Shown: positions 51,451 through 61,255, numbered from the stretch's first letter. The stretch is 64,000 bases of DNA from G963675935 sp963675935 (GCA_963675935.2 CAXXPV010000003.1:806001-870000); one strand, 5' to 3'. Notes: generated by a model not told the origin, from the letters alone. Program-made: numbers and translations.

Positions 51451-52374
51451 TTACTTCGCCGGTTCGGCGAACGGATCGGCCTCCTCGGCCGGCTTCTTCT
51501 CAGTGTCGGCTTTTTTCTCGACGGGCGCCTTCTTTTCGGCGGCCGGCTCGGCAAATGGATCGACTTCCTCGGCCGGTTTCTTCTCGGCGCCGGCTTTTTT
51601 CTCGACGCCGGCTTTTTTGTCAGTCTTGCCCATCGCGCCGCCCACCGCCTTGCCCATGGCGCCCAGCAGTCCGCCCTTCTTACCTTCGGTCTTGGCGGCT
51701 GGCTTGGCCGGTTCGCCAAATGGATCGTCGCCCTCGACAGCGGCCGGCTTCTTCGGAGTCACGTCGGCCTTCGTGGGTTTTTCAGTGGCCGGTGCGGCGT
51801 CGGTTTTCTTTTCGGGCGTGGCAGCTTCTTCGGGCGCGGCGAACGGATCGGCGGAAGCGCCGGCGGCGGCAGCAGGTTCGGCGACCTCGATCGGAATTTC
51901 TGGCGCAGCAACGGCTTGCGCTCGCAACACCCGCGACTCCTCGCGTTGAATGGCTTCGTAGCGATCCTTGCGAAGTTTTTCGGCGGCTTCGTAGGCAGCC
52001 ATCCGGGCATCGACGCGGTAGCTTTCCAGCTCGGTCCGCGCCGAGCCTTGCACGCGCTCGAGCGCGCGGCCCACGTTGTAGAATTGGTTGACGTCCTTGC
52101 TTTCCAGTTCGGCGCCCTTGCGGAAATCGATGGCCGCGTCTTGCGGACGCCCGAGCCGCAGACAAGCGAGGCCGCGGAAGTAGAAGGTTCGTGGGTCTTT
52201 CGTGCCGGCGTCGATGGCGGAAGTCAGTCGTTCGTGGGCTTTGAGAAAATCGCCCGCGAAATAGGCGTGTACGCCGCTTCCATATTCTTGCCCCAGCACG
52301 GCATCTTGGGCAAAGAGCGAAACCGTGGACAGTGATGCCAGCCCTCCGACCAGCACGACAATACTACGAAACAT
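51451..52374 (-). CDS. Secreted TPR protein with Ala/Glu/Lys/Pro-rich tail
   Basis: A 307-residue protein. Signal peptide MFRSIVVLVGGLASLSTVSL, one or two TPRs (AYFAGDFLKAHERLTSAIDA and FYFRGLACLRLGRPQDAAID, residues about 36-90), a charged linker, and a low-complexity tail rich in K, E, A, P in which DPFAEPA/DPFGEPA occurs four times. Such DPF repeats may be interaction motifs. ATG at 52374 behind AGGAG. Function unknown. Confidence 0.78.
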   Translation of the reverse strand: MFRSIVVLVGGLASLSTVSLFAQDAVLGQEYGSGVHAYFAGDFLKAHERLTSAIDAGTKDPRTFYFRGLACLRLGRPQDAAIDFRKGAELESKDVNQFYNVGRALERVQGSARTELESYRVDARMAAYEAAEKLRKDRYEAIQREESRVLRAQAVAAPEIPIEVAEPAAAAGASADPFAAPEEAATPEKKTDAAPATEKPTKADVTPKKPAAVEGDDPFGEPAKPAAKTEGKKGGLLGAMGKAVGGAMGKTDKKAGVEKKAGAEKKPAEEVDPFAEPAAEKKAPVEKKADTEKKPAEEADPFAEPAK

Positions 52375-52774
52375 AGGAATGGACTCCTGCCTGGACTGTG
52401 TGTGAAAGTGGTCCGGCGAGGCGGACCGTGACCCGCGCCAATCAAAAACCGCGTTGCCCATTACCCCGATGGTAATTGTTACGCGCACAAATATCAAGCA
52501 AAGTCACCATATTTTACCTATTTGCAATTCCGGTGGGGGGTGTGGTAAACTTGACGCACGTGCAGTGTGGTAACTATACTAGGGACAGCAAGCGACGAAG
52601 TTTGCGTGAGTTGGGCATTATTTGCGTCTGGCAGCCATAGGCGTAGGGTGGGACAAGCTTTAGCGCAGTCCCACCAAAACCGTGTGTAAGCAAAAACCGC
52701 GTATAAGCAAAGGCGGGACTGTGCTAAAGCTTGTCCCACCCTACCTTCCGTTGAAATAAAGAAAGAGTCTCTCG
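52375..52774. other. Divergent intergenic region
   Basis: 400 bp between the TPR gene and a secreted-protein gene. Apart from the R3 element at 52643-52744 I see no gene; both promoters must lie here but none is clear. Confidence 0.5.
52643..52744. repeat. R3 inverted-repeat element
   Basis: GTAGGGTGGGACAAGCTTTA facing TAAAGCTTGTCCCACCCTAC, with inner AGTCCCACC/GGCGGGACT. The central spacer repeats AAGCAAAAACCGCGTATAAG. Confidence 0.9.
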
Positions 52775-53710
52775 ATGAATCGCTCGATGTTCGTCTTGGC
52801 GTGTCTGGCCGCCTGGATGCCGGCGTTGACCCAATCGCAGGGGTTTGCCCAAGAGGCCGCCGACCAAAAAAAGGCCGCGTCGCCGCCGACCACCGCGTCG
52901 CCCTACCGTGAACTTGCCCCAGGCGTGTTAAAAACTGTCGACCCGATGCAGTCGCTCGGCGAGACGGTCAGCCGCCACGATGTCGTGGAACTGCTGGCCG
53001 CCGATCCGACGTTCGATTGGGCCAAGGACATTCCGTTCCGCCACGACGTTTGGGCGCTGGACTTCCAGTTCAAGCCGATGCGGATGATCTGGGTCGATAT
53101 GCCGCAGGCGAGCGGAAAAATGCAGCGAAAGCTCATTTGGTACATGGTCTATCGCGTGACGAACACCGGCAAGCAGATGCATCCGGTCGAAGATGTTGAG
53201 GTTCCCTACGAGACGTTTCAGAAAAAGCAGCTTTACCAGGTGAAAACGGTCGATGCCCCGGTTCATTTCACGCCGGAATTTCTGTTCGAGGCGAAGGTGC
53301 GTCGTGCGGACCACAGCGTTGTGACGAAAGTGTATCCCGATCGAGTGATTCCCGTGGCCTTGGGCCCAATTACTCTGCGTGAAGACCCCAAGCGGAAGTT
53401 TTTGACGTCGGTCGAGATGTGCCGCGAGTTGGCCGTCGGCGAAACGCAGTGGGGCGTGGCGACATGGGAAGACATCGATCCCAAAACCTTCCAGTTCTCG
53501 GTCTACGTGGTCGGGCTGACCAATTCCTACCGTTGGAAGGACGAGCCCGGCGAGTTCAAACACGGCGACACGATCGGCAAGGGCCGCAAGCTCTACCGCA
53601 AAATGCTCAAGCTGAACTTCTGGCGACCCGGCGACCAGTTCTACGAGCATGAGTCGGAGATTCGCTACGGGATTCCCGGAGGGGTTGACTACGAGTGGGT
53701 TTATCGCTAA
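52775..53710 (+). CDS. Secreted hypothetical protein
   Basis: A 311-residue exported protein, signal peptide MNRSMFVLACLAAWMPALTQ. The remainder is a single beta-rich domain with FRHDVWALDFQFKPMRMIWV, RKLIWYMVYRVTNTGKQMHP and a C-terminal IRYGIPGGVDYEWVYR. Such sequences recur in planctomycetes but I cannot name a function. It has no repeat insertion. ATG at 52775. The downstream gap contains an R4 half element. Confidence 0.78.
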   Translation: MNRSMFVLACLAAWMPALTQSQGFAQEAADQKKAASPPTTASPYRELAPGVLKTVDPMQSLGETVSRHDVVELLAADPTFDWAKDIPFRHDVWALDFQFKPMRMIWVDMPQASGKMQRKLIWYMVYRVTNTGKQMHPVEDVEVPYETFQKKQLYQVKTVDAPVHFTPEFLFEAKVRRADHSVVTKVYPDRVIPVALGPITLREDPKRKFLTSVEMCRELAVGETQWGVATWEDIDPKTFQFSVYVVGLTNSYRWKDEPGEFKHGDTIGKGRKLYRKMLKLNFWRPGDQFYEHESEIRYGIPGGVDYEWVYR

Positions 53711-53765
53711 AAAGATAGATTCGCCGTCTGCGGCACGATGTTTGGATGTGGATCACGCCTCGGAA

Positions 53766-53790
53766 TAGCCGGGGGCCAACGGCCCGCGGC
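53766..53790. repeat. R4 half element
   Basis: AATAGCCGGGGGCCAACGGC without its partner arm, in the gap before rpmA. Confidence 0.7.
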
Positions 53791-53925
53791 GGTGTGTTTT
53801 CCGCCCTCCAACGATGAAACGTCGCCGGCAAAACGACAGACGTAACCCCTTCATACAACAAGACATCTGCTTCCGCTTGCTCCCTGGAGCTCGCGGATGG
53901 CGCCCAAGTGCGGAGAAGTGATTTC

Positions 53926-54177
53926 ATGGCACACAAAAAAGGACAAGGTTCCAGCCGAAACGGTCGCGACAGCAATGCACAACGTCGTGGCGTAAAACGA
54001 TTCGGCGGCGAAGAGGTGCGGGCCGGAAACATTCTCGTCCGCCAAGTGGGAAATCGTTTTCACCCCGGCGCGGGGGTTGGTCAAGGCTCCGATTTCACTC
54101 TCTACGCCCTGGTCGATGGCTTCGTTCATTTCGACCGTGGCGGACGACGCATTCAGATCGTCGATACGCGGGTGTAG
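53926..54177 (+). CDS. rpmA: 50S ribosomal protein L27
   Basis: An 83-residue large-subunit protein near the peptidyl-transferase centre. N-terminal MAHKKGQGSSRNGRDSNAQR and GAGVGQGSDFTLYALVDG are diagnostic. There is no N-terminal prepeptide of the Firmicute type. SD GGAGAAG precedes the ATG at 53926. In most bacteria rplU (L21) is immediately upstream and obgE downstream; neither is here, so it is a detached ribosomal-protein gene. Confidence 0.96.
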   Translation: MAHKKGQGSSRNGRDSNAQRRGVKRFGGEEVRAGNILVRQVGNRFHPGAGVGQGSDFTLYALVDGFVHFDRGGRRIQIVDTRV

Positions 54178-54194
54178 CTCGGCCGTAGGTTTTC

Positions 54195-54345
54195 TCGTTA
54201 CGACGCTCTGCGTCGTAACGCATCTGCCGGACGCTCTGCGTCCGCGAATTGCCGCAAGGTTCGACTGCATACTCCCCACACATCGACGCGGAGCGTCGAG
54301 ACAGGTGCGTTCCCACGCGGAGCGTGGGAACGAGGATTTCTCCCA
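54195..54345. repeat. Inverted repeats of the GACGCTCTGCGTC family
   Basis: ACGACGCTCTGCGTCGTAAC and GGACGCTCTGCGTCCGCG on one side; CGACGCGGAGCGTCGAG and CCCACGCGGAGCGTGGGAAC on the other. Lies between convergent rpmA and the protease gene. Confidence 0.75.
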
Positions 54346-54364
54346 GAGAGCGAGTGAAGACTCG

Positions 54365-55459
54365 TTACTCCGCTGCTTCCAGCTTCAGCGAAATTTGCTT
54401 CTGCTGACCGGCGCGAATCACCGTTATCTCGACCTGCTCGCCCGGCTGCTTGCTTTCGATGGCGTTCAAAAAATCGTCGGCCGTCTTGATCGGCTGGCCA
54501 TCGACCGCCACGATCATGTCGGCCGCCGCTCGGTCGATCGTCTGATAGAGGAATGGCCCTTGCCGCTTCTGTTCGACGCGCGGGCCGCGCAATCCGGCTC
54601 GTTCGGCCGGCCCCTTGGGCATCAGCGTGGCGATCAGCAAGCCGCGCTCGGTTTGATAAACCTTGGCAATGCCCGACTCGGGACGACGGATTCGCCCGTT
54701 CTGAATCAACTGGGGCACAATCCTGGCGATCGTGTTGATGGGCACGGCGAAACCCACGCCCGCGCTCTCGCCCGAGTGGCTGGCAATCGCCGTGTTCATG
54801 CCGATCATCCGGGCGTGCGTGTCCAACAGCGGTCCGCCGGAACTGCCCGGATTGATCGCGGCGTCGACCTGAATGATCGACTTCATGCTCCGCCGTCCAC
54901 GACGGCTCGGCAGCGAACGGTCCAAGCTCGAAACGATGCCGGTGCTCAAGGTCCGCTCCAGCCCAAACGGATTGCCGATGGCGTACACCCGTTGGCCGAC
55001 CAGCAGATTTGTCGAGCTGCCGAACACGACGGGAAAGAGCGAGGCCGCCGGCGCGTCGATCTTTAGCACGGCCACGTCGGTTTCGGGATCGCCGCCGACC
55101 AATTTGGCGTTGTAAGCGTTGCCATCGAACAGGGTGACGCGGATTTCGCGGGCGCCTTCAATGACGTGGAAATTGGTCAAAATGTGCCCTTGCTGGTCGA
55201 TGACGCTGCCGCTGCCTTCGCCCTCGGAGACCACCTCGAACAATATGTTGCCGGTGACACCCTTCGTGTTGATGTTGACCACGCCGCGGTTGACTTGCTG
55301 ATAGACGTAGACATTGACCCGTTCTTCGAGCGTCAGGGAGTCCAAGGGCGATGCCGGCGCGGCCGTTTGGGCGTCGGCCGACGGGGCCGAGTGCAGCCCG
55401 ACGGCCGCCAATCCTCCCAAGATAGCCGATATCACGCACAGAATTCCAATGTTCTTCAT
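54365..55459 (-). CDS. HtrA/DegP-like serine protease with PDZ domain
   Basis: A 364-residue exported protease. Signal peptide (IGILCVISAILGGLAAVGLH), then a trypsin-like domain with catalytic H98 (LTNFHVIEG), D128 (DPETDVAVLK) and S207 (NPGSSGGPLLD), and one C-terminal PDZ (residues about 275-360). DegP-type proteins degrade or refold envelope proteins; a single PDZ is DegS-like in number. ATG at 55459 behind GGAG. Neighbours do not suggest a specific partner. Confidence 0.93.
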   Translation of the reverse strand: MKNIGILCVISAILGGLAAVGLHSAPSADAQTAAPASPLDSLTLEERVNVYVYQQVNRGVVNINTKGVTGNILFEVVSEGEGSGSVIDQQGHILTNFHVIEGAREIRVTLFDGNAYNAKLVGGDPETDVAVLKIDAPAASLFPVVFGSSTNLLVGQRVYAIGNPFGLERTLSTGIVSSLDRSLPSRRGRRSMKSIIQVDAAINPGSSGGPLLDTHARMIGMNTAIASHSGESAGVGFAVPINTIARIVPQLIQNGRIRRPESGIAKVYQTERGLLIATLMPKGPAERAGLRGPRVEQKRQGPFLYQTIDRAAADMIVAVDGQPIKTADDFLNAIESKQPGEQVEITVIRAGQQKQISLKLEAAE

Positions 55460-55545
55460 GGCAGGAAGCTCCGAGCCGTGAAATTTTTGTTTGTTGAATT
55501 GCTGAATTATAGCCAATGCGGCGGGGAAAGGAATGTGTGGGGAAG

Positions 55546-55650
55546 TTTAGCCGGCGAGCTTGCTCGCCGCGTTTTCGTTGGGGCGGCAGTTGCACTGCCA
55601 CCCCAACGAAAGACGGAATCCCACGCGGCGAGCAAGCTCGCCGGCTAAAC
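55546..55650. repeat. R1 element with an R7 hairpin nested inside
   Basis: TTTAGCCGGCGAGCTTGCTC facing GAGCAAGCTCGCCGGCTAAA. Between the arms GTTGGGGCGGCAGTTGCACT pairs with its complement (55576-55608), a complete R7 copy. Confidence 0.85.
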
Positions 55651-55978
55651 AACGTAAAACTACGAACAAATACGAATGTCGGCGTGTAAAAGTTTTTGAC
55701 TTTGCGGGCGGGGTCGGCATCATCCCTACTCTCCGACCCATGCTCAAATCTTACCAAGATGAACTCGCAAAATCGTCGCAGTTTCACATCGTAAACCGGC
55801 AATTCCGACACGACTCGCACAAGCCGAACCAAGTTTTACGGCCCCGATAAAGCACCGACAGTCCGCAGGTTGCTTATATCGCCTGGATCGCGACGTTTAT
55901 CTAATGGCCTCAATTAACGCACTCCGATACCTTTTACAAAACCTCGCTCTCACTTTCCCCCTAAAAGGAAACTGAAAC

Positions 55979-56746
55979 ATGAAACTTCTTTCTTTTGCGC
56001 TCTTGTTGATTTTGGCCGTGTCGAGTCGAACGGCCGTTGCGTCCGTTATCGTCATCGTCGATGATCCCCTCCTGGACGCCAACACCGCGTTGCTCCCGCT
56101 GCCTTGCCTCGAAATTTTCCAGCAGGAGAATCTATTTGAAAACACCGCAAGATCGAACAATAGCTCGACCGCCGGTTTCAGCGTGAAAGACGACTTGCAG
56201 TACGTCGATGACTTGTACGGTTACGAATATGATTACGATGGGCAGGAAGATTCTCTATCGCTGGGCATTCGCGATCATCTGACAACATTGTTCCAGTTGT
56301 CCGGGATGCTTTGCGAGCAGGGAGCGACAGCCTATCAAGCAGGGCAGACGTTTTTGGATCGGGTGGCGGTTGCATGGCCGATCCGCGACGGCTACGCGGT
56401 GGCCGATTCCGCCGGGAAGTACGGCAATGACGCCGGGTCGGGCGACGATGCCGGACTGTGGTGCTGCCTCTCCGGCGACGAGTATCGCTACTGGACAAAT
56501 GTTGAGCAACCGCGGGCGACGGCAAAGGGGATAGTCCCATTTTTGCTGACACAAAAATCGGGACAGCCCACCTTGGCTGTGCAATTGGCGCGGGGGGCCT
56601 TCCAGTCGCTGGGCAATTGGAATACAGCGATTCAGCACATTTTGCTGCAAATTGCCCCGCCCGATTGTCAAATGCAGTTCGACGGTCAAACCACCACTTT
56701 GGATGACCAAGTGGAGTTTATCGGGCAGAGTTTCGTTCGGCCGTAG
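55979..56746 (+). CDS. Secreted hypothetical protein
   Basis: A 255-residue exported protein, signal peptide MKLLSFALLLILAVSSRTAV. The N-terminal part is acidic and Asn/Ser-rich (FENTARSNNSSTAGFSVKDD, YGYEYDYDGQEDSLSL), the rest has conserved-looking Cys and Trp residues (GLWCCLSGDEYRYW). AAAAGGAAAC is its SD. The gene follows a repeat-rich gap (55460-55978) and precedes the large vWA gene by 336 bp. No family is recognised. Confidence 0.65.
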   Translation: MKLLSFALLLILAVSSRTAVASVIVIVDDPLLDANTALLPLPCLEIFQQENLFENTARSNNSSTAGFSVKDDLQYVDDLYGYEYDYDGQEDSLSLGIRDHLTTLFQLSGMLCEQGATAYQAGQTFLDRVAVAWPIRDGYAVADSAGKYGNDAGSGDDAGLWCCLSGDEYRYWTNVEQPRATAKGIVPFLLTQKSGQPTLAVQLARGAFQSLGNWNTAIQHILLQIAPPDCQMQFDGQTTTLDDQVEFIGQSFVRP

Positions 56747-57082
56747 ACGGATTGGATGCTCCGATACTGCGCAACTCGTTGTTGACGAAAGACTTGCAGC
56801 CCGAATTGCCTTGCGGCGGTCCGGGCTGCCTCTGTTCCGCCCCAAGGAGTGGTGCTATAATCCCTACAAATGGCCATGTGGTATGCCGTTTGCTTTACAT
56901 GGAAAGATTGTTTCATGGGCCGAGGTTTTTTGATTGGCAAAACGCTTGTGAGTTGGTTAGAATGGCAGTAGTCGAGTTTTTCGGTTAGCGGAATTAGGTA
57001 ACCTCACGTGCCCGGGAGGAGTCTTCGGAACACGACCTCATCGGGATCCACGCTTTATTAGTTCGCCGGAGAAGCTAAAACC
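56747..57082. other. Leader region of the 1379-residue protein gene
   Basis: 336 bp, no gene. A TATAAT box at 56856-56861 may be the promoter; no matching -35. GGAGAAG at SD distance before the ATG at 57083. Confidence 0.4.
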
Positions 57083-60000
57083 ATGTCGAAGAGAAGTCTC
57101 GTCCAGTGCATCGTCTTGTCGATGGCGGTGGTCGCCGTGATCGCGTCGGTTGGGTCCAACGCCATTGCGGCGGAAGGCGGCCCGCTTGTCGCTCGGATGA
57201 ATGCGTTCACCAACCCCGAAGGCGTGAACTACTTCGCGCTTAGCGTGAAGGCCGATGTTGCGGCGCCGGCAGCCGGTTCACGCGACGTCGTCGTGTTGGT
57301 CAACACGTCGGCCAGCCAGGTAGGCGAGTATCGCGAGAAAGCCCTCGCGGCGCTCAAGGGCGTGCTGGCGGGGCTTGCCCCGGGCGATCGCGTCCAACTG
57401 ATGGCCGTCGATCTCAACGCCATTCCGTTGACCAAGACGTTTGTCGCGGTGAACAGCAAGGAAATGACCGAGGCCCTCGCCACGCTCGACGCCCGCACTC
57501 CGTTGGGCACCACCGACATGGAAAAGGCTCTGACGACGGCGATGGATAGTTTTCAGGAGTCCAAGAATCCAAAGGCGATGGTCTACATCGGCGACGGTTG
57601 CAGCCGTGCCAATTTGTTGAGTTCCGAGACTTTTGAGAAACTCTCCGGCAAGTTGGCCGCCGCTCGCATTCCCGTCAGCAGTTGCTTGATCGGCGCCCGG
57701 GTCGATTTCCAACTGACCGGCGCATTGGCCGTTCAGACCGGCGGCACGGTTGTCGGCGGCGAAGCTCTGGCCGGCGACGAGGCGGGGCGTCAGTTGGCCG
57801 CCGCGGCCGACGCGACTGTTCTCTGGCCGACCAAGACCGCTTGGCCCGCCGAAATGACCGAAGTATTTCCGAAGCAGATGCCGCCGTTGCGAGGCGATCG
57901 CGAGACGGTGGTGTTGGGCACTTTCAAGGGCAAGGCCGCGATGAATGTTCAACTCGACGTTGACGGCGCGGCTGGCTCGCAAAAAGTCGCGTTCAGCGTA
58001 ACACCGCCCACGGCCGACGACACGAACAGCTATCTGACCCAGCTGGTCGAGCGTGCCCGCATCGACGGCGGCGTGACTTTGCCACTGGTCGGCGAGGCCA
58101 CGTTGGCCGAGGTCGGCCGCTCGGTTGCCTCGGGCGTGAAGAACATCAACCGTCTGGCCCGTCAGGCCATGATGAGCGGCGATTTCGACGGGGCCGCGAA
58201 ATTAGCCGCGGAAAGCCTGCGTCAGGATCCGAACGACACCGAAGCCCAGGCGGTGAAAAACGCCGCGGCGAAGCGGAAGCAGGGCATTGCCCCGGTGGCT
58301 GCGGCGCCTGCGGCTGCTCCAGCGGCGAATGCGAAGGCTCCCGCGGCCGACGCGAAGGCCGCGGCCGGCGACGACTTGAATCTGGTTGGAGATGAACCGC
58401 CCGCCGGCACGATGGCCGAACAATTCCAGCACGATCGCCGCGTGATCGCGCAGGTGATTCAGGCCGAGGTGCAGAACGTGCTGAATCAGGCTCGCTCGAC
58501 GATGGGCACCGACCCCGACGGCGCCTCGCAGCAATTGAAACTGACGTTGGAAAAGGTTCAGCAGACCGCCGAGTTGAATCCCGACGCTCGGGACCAGTTC
58601 GTCGATCTTCTGCGCAGCGCGATTGCCGAAGCGGCTCGCCGCAAGATCACCGTCGAGCAAGCTCGGCAGCACGAGCAGGAAAAAACCGCCGCCGGCCGCG
58701 AGCGGCAGTTGGTCGCCATGAAGCTGCGGCACGACCAGATGAAGGTGAAGGAACTCATGGAGCGGTTCAACTCCTTGATGAAAGAGGAGCGTTTCCGTTT
58801 CGCGGAAGAGGCCAGCGCGATGGAGGTCAAGAAGTTGGGACAAAGGGCGAATCCCAACGATCCGACCAATCTGATCGCGCCCTTGGCGATTCAGGAATCC
58901 CGCATGGTGGGCTACTACTCCACCTTCATGAAGTTGCGAGACGACCGTCAGAAGGGCGTTATCGACACGCTTGCCCAGGTCGAGAAAGCGCACATTCCGT
59001 TCCCCGACGAACCGCCGATCGTTTATCCCGACGCCGAAATTTGGCAGCAACTTACTGCCCGGCGCAAGGAGAAATACAGTTCGATGGACTTGGCGAAGAA
59101 GGGGAGCAACGAGAAAAAAATCGACGACGCCCTGAAGGCGACGACTCAGTTGGAGTTCATCGAAACTCCGTTGCAGGACGTGGTCGATTATCTGAAGGAC
59201 ATGCATAAGATCGAGATTCAACTCGATACGCGAGCCTTGAGCGACGTGGGCATCGGCACCGACGTCGCCGTGACGAAGAACATCAAGGGGATCAGCCTGC
59301 GGTCCGCGTTGCGGCTGATGCTCAAGGAGTTGGGGCTCACCTACATCATCAAGGACGAAGTGCTGCTGATCACCACGCCCGAAGAGGCCGATAACCAGCT
59401 TTCCGTCAAGGTCTATCCCGTGGCCGATCTCGTGCTGCCGATCACGACGCCCAGCATGGGCGGCGGCATGGGCGGCATGATGGGCGGCATGGGCGGCGGC
59501 ATGGGTGGTGGCATGATGGGCGGCATGGGTGGCGGCATGGGTGGCGGCATGGGTGGCGGCATGGGCGGCGGCATGGGCGGCGGAATGTTCAACCTCCCCG
59601 ACAACCTCCTGAAAAACCTCAAGGCCAACAACGCCAACAATAATGCCTTCCAGGCATTCTCCGTGAAGGACGACGTGAAAGACAACGTCAAAAACGACGT
59701 GAATGTTTTGGACAAGGCCGTCGGCGCCGATCGCGCCGCCAAAGCCGCCGTCAAAAACAATGTCCCCGACTCGGTCGATAGCCGGCCCGCCAAAATCGAA
59801 GTCGAAATCGAGGAAGGCGCCAAGCCGGAGGCGGTTTGGGATCGGTATTTCTCGAAAAACGATCCGCAGCCGAAGGCCGTTCGCCAGGCCGTTCGCGATT
59901 TGATGGACCAGCAGAAGTTCGACCACGTCATCGCCCTGATCGGCGCCGCCTTGCGGCATCGCCAGGCGCAGCCGTGGATGTACGAAGCGATGGCCTTGGC

Positions 60001-61222
60001 GCTCGACGCCGCGGGCCGGCCGAAGGCCGAGGTCGAGCGAGCGATCATGTCGGCCGTCGAATTCGTCGATAGCCCCACTGACCTGATGTACATCGGCGCT
60101 TATCTGTCTCAGATGGGTTTCAATGAGCGAGCCTTGCAGGTCTACCGGCAGGCCGCCGACTTGGCGCCCCTTCGGCCGGAGCCTTATACGTTCGGACTTC
60201 GCGCCGCCCGAGCAGCCGACAACAACCTCGATGGGTTGAAGTGGGCGAGCCTCGGCATTCTCAACCAAGCCTGGCCCAAGGATCAGAACGCCGTTTGGCA
60301 GGCGGGCTTGGGCGTGGCGAAGGAAGTGAGCGATCGGCTCCGCGCCGAGAAGCAAACGAAAGAGGCCGTCGCTTTTGATGCGGCGGTGAAAGACGCCCTC
60401 CAACGCGATTGCGTGGCCATCGTCAGCTATACCGGCGAGGGCGAGGTTGACATCCTGGTCGAGGAGCCGTCCGGCACGGTCTGCTCGCTTCGCAACCCCC
60501 GCACGACCGCGGGTGGAATTTTGCTGGGCGACGACGCCCGGCAGGCCGGCGGCGACAACTACGGCGGCCACAGCCAGGTCTATGTATGTCCCAAGGGATT
60601 CGACGGCACGTACCGCTTGCTGGTCCGTCGCGTCTGGGGCAACGTCACCGGCGGCAAAGTCAACGTCGAGGTTCTCACGCACTACAATACGCCGAACACG
60701 ATCAGCGTGCGCAAGAAGATCCCCCTCGACAAGGACGAAGCCCTTGTGGCGTTCGATCTGAAAGACGGCCGCCGCAAAGAGGCGCTCCGCGAGCAGGAAG
60801 TCGCCAACGTCGTCGAGGGGCACATGGCCATGAACCGGCAAATTCTTGCCGAGCAACTCGCCTCCTCGACCGATGCCCAGTCGTTGACGAATTTGGCGTT
60901 GGCCCGCGCGAAGGCTTCGCTTGGCTCGTTGAACTCCAACCTCGTCGGCGCGGTCGGCTACCAGCCGGTCATCGTCACGTTGCCCAAGGGCGCCAATCTC
61001 AGCGTCACCGCCGTGGTTTCGGCCGATCGTCGGTACGTTCGCATCACCGCGTCGCCGATGTTCTCGGGCGTTTCCGAGGTGAACACGTTCAACACCGCCA
61101 GCGGTGCGAGCGATTCGCAGTCGGGCGGAACCGGCAACCAGGGCTACAGCGGAAGCTACGGCGGCAGCGGCAACAGCGGCAGCAGCGGCAGCTCGAGCTA
61201 CGGCGGGTCTGGAAGCTACTAA
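57083..61222 (+). CDS. Large secreted vWA/STN/TPR protein with Gly-Met and Gly-Ser tracts
   Basis: A 1379-residue protein. Signal peptide residues 1-30. A vWA-like domain at about 66-290 whose MIDAS is altered (VVVLVNTSASQ instead of DxSxS). A low-complexity Ala/Pro/Lys linker at about 395-435. A long coiled coil. An STN/secretin-N-type domain at about 680-790 (FIETPLQDVVDYLKDMHKIE, then LGLTYIIKDEVLLITTPEE). A Gly-Met-rich tract (GGGMGGMMGGMGGG-like, 59456-59586). TPR-like helices at about 960-1060. The last 40 residues are Gly/Ser/Tyr-rich. The combination suggests an envelope-spanning assembly. SD GGAGAAG. Confidence 0.8.
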   Translation: MSKRSLVQCIVLSMAVVAVIASVGSNAIAAEGGPLVARMNAFTNPEGVNYFALSVKADVAAPAAGSRDVVVLVNTSASQVGEYREKALAALKGVLAGLAPGDRVQLMAVDLNAIPLTKTFVAVNSKEMTEALATLDARTPLGTTDMEKALTTAMDSFQESKNPKAMVYIGDGCSRANLLSSETFEKLSGKLAAARIPVSSCLIGARVDFQLTGALAVQTGGTVVGGEALAGDEAGRQLAAAADATVLWPTKTAWPAEMTEVFPKQMPPLRGDRETVVLGTFKGKAAMNVQLDVDGAAGSQKVAFSVTPPTADDTNSYLTQLVERARIDGGVTLPLVGEATLAEVGRSVASGVKNINRLARQAMMSGDFDGAAKLAAESLRQDPNDTEAQAVKNAAAKRKQGIAPVAAAPAAAPAANAKAPAADAKAAAGDDLNLVGDEPPAGTMAEQFQHDRRVIAQVIQAEVQNVLNQARSTMGTDPDGASQQLKLTLEKVQQTAELNPDARDQFVDLLRSAIAEAARRKITVEQARQHEQEKTAAGRERQLVAMKLRHDQMKVKELMERFNSLMKEERFRFAEEASAMEVKKLGQRANPNDPTNLIAPLAIQESRMVGYYSTFMKLRDDRQKGVIDTLAQVEKAHIPFPDEPPIVYPDAEIWQQLTARRKEKYSSMDLAKKGSNEKKIDDALKATTQLEFIETPLQDVVDYLKDMHKIEIQLDTRALSDVGIGTDVAVTKNIKGISLRSALRLMLKELGLTYIIKDEVLLITTPEEADNQLSVKVYPVADLVLPITTPSMGGGMGGMMGGMGGGMGGGMMGGMGGGMGGGMGGGMGGGMGGGMFNLPDNLLKNLKANNANNNAFQAFSVKDDVKDNVKNDVNVLDKAVGADRAAKAAVKNNVPDSVDSRPAKIEVEIEEGAKPEAVWDRYFSKNDPQPKAVRQAVRDLMDQQKFDHVIALIGAALRHRQAQPWMYEAMALALDAAGRPKAEVERAIMSAVEFVDSPTDLMYIGAYLSQMGFNERALQVYRQAADLAPLRPEPYTFGLRAARAADNNLDGLKWASLGILNQAWPKDQNAVWQAGLGVAKEVSDRLRAEKQTKEAVAFDAAVKDALQRDCVAIVSYTGEGEVDILVEEPSGTVCSLRNPRTTAGGILLGDDARQAGGDNYGGHSQVYVCPKGFDGTYRLLVRRVWGNVTGGKVNVEVLTHYNTPNTISVRKKIPLDKDEALVAFDLKDGRRKEALREQEVANVVEGHMAMNRQILAEQLASSTDAQSLTNLALARAKASLGSLNSNLVGAVGYQPVIVTLPKGANLSVTAVVSADRRYVRITASPMFSGVSEVNTFNTASGASDSQSGGTGNQGYSGSYGGSGNSGSSGSSSYGGSGSY

Positions 61223-61255
61223 GGACTCGCGTCAGAATAAGTTGATCATATTTGT

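Noticed and set aside
58202..60856. An 884-residue antisense frame under the 1379-residue gene
   Set aside because: GC-rich codon bias on the sense strand leaves the antisense open. No SD, no recognisable domain, His/Ala-rich low complexity.
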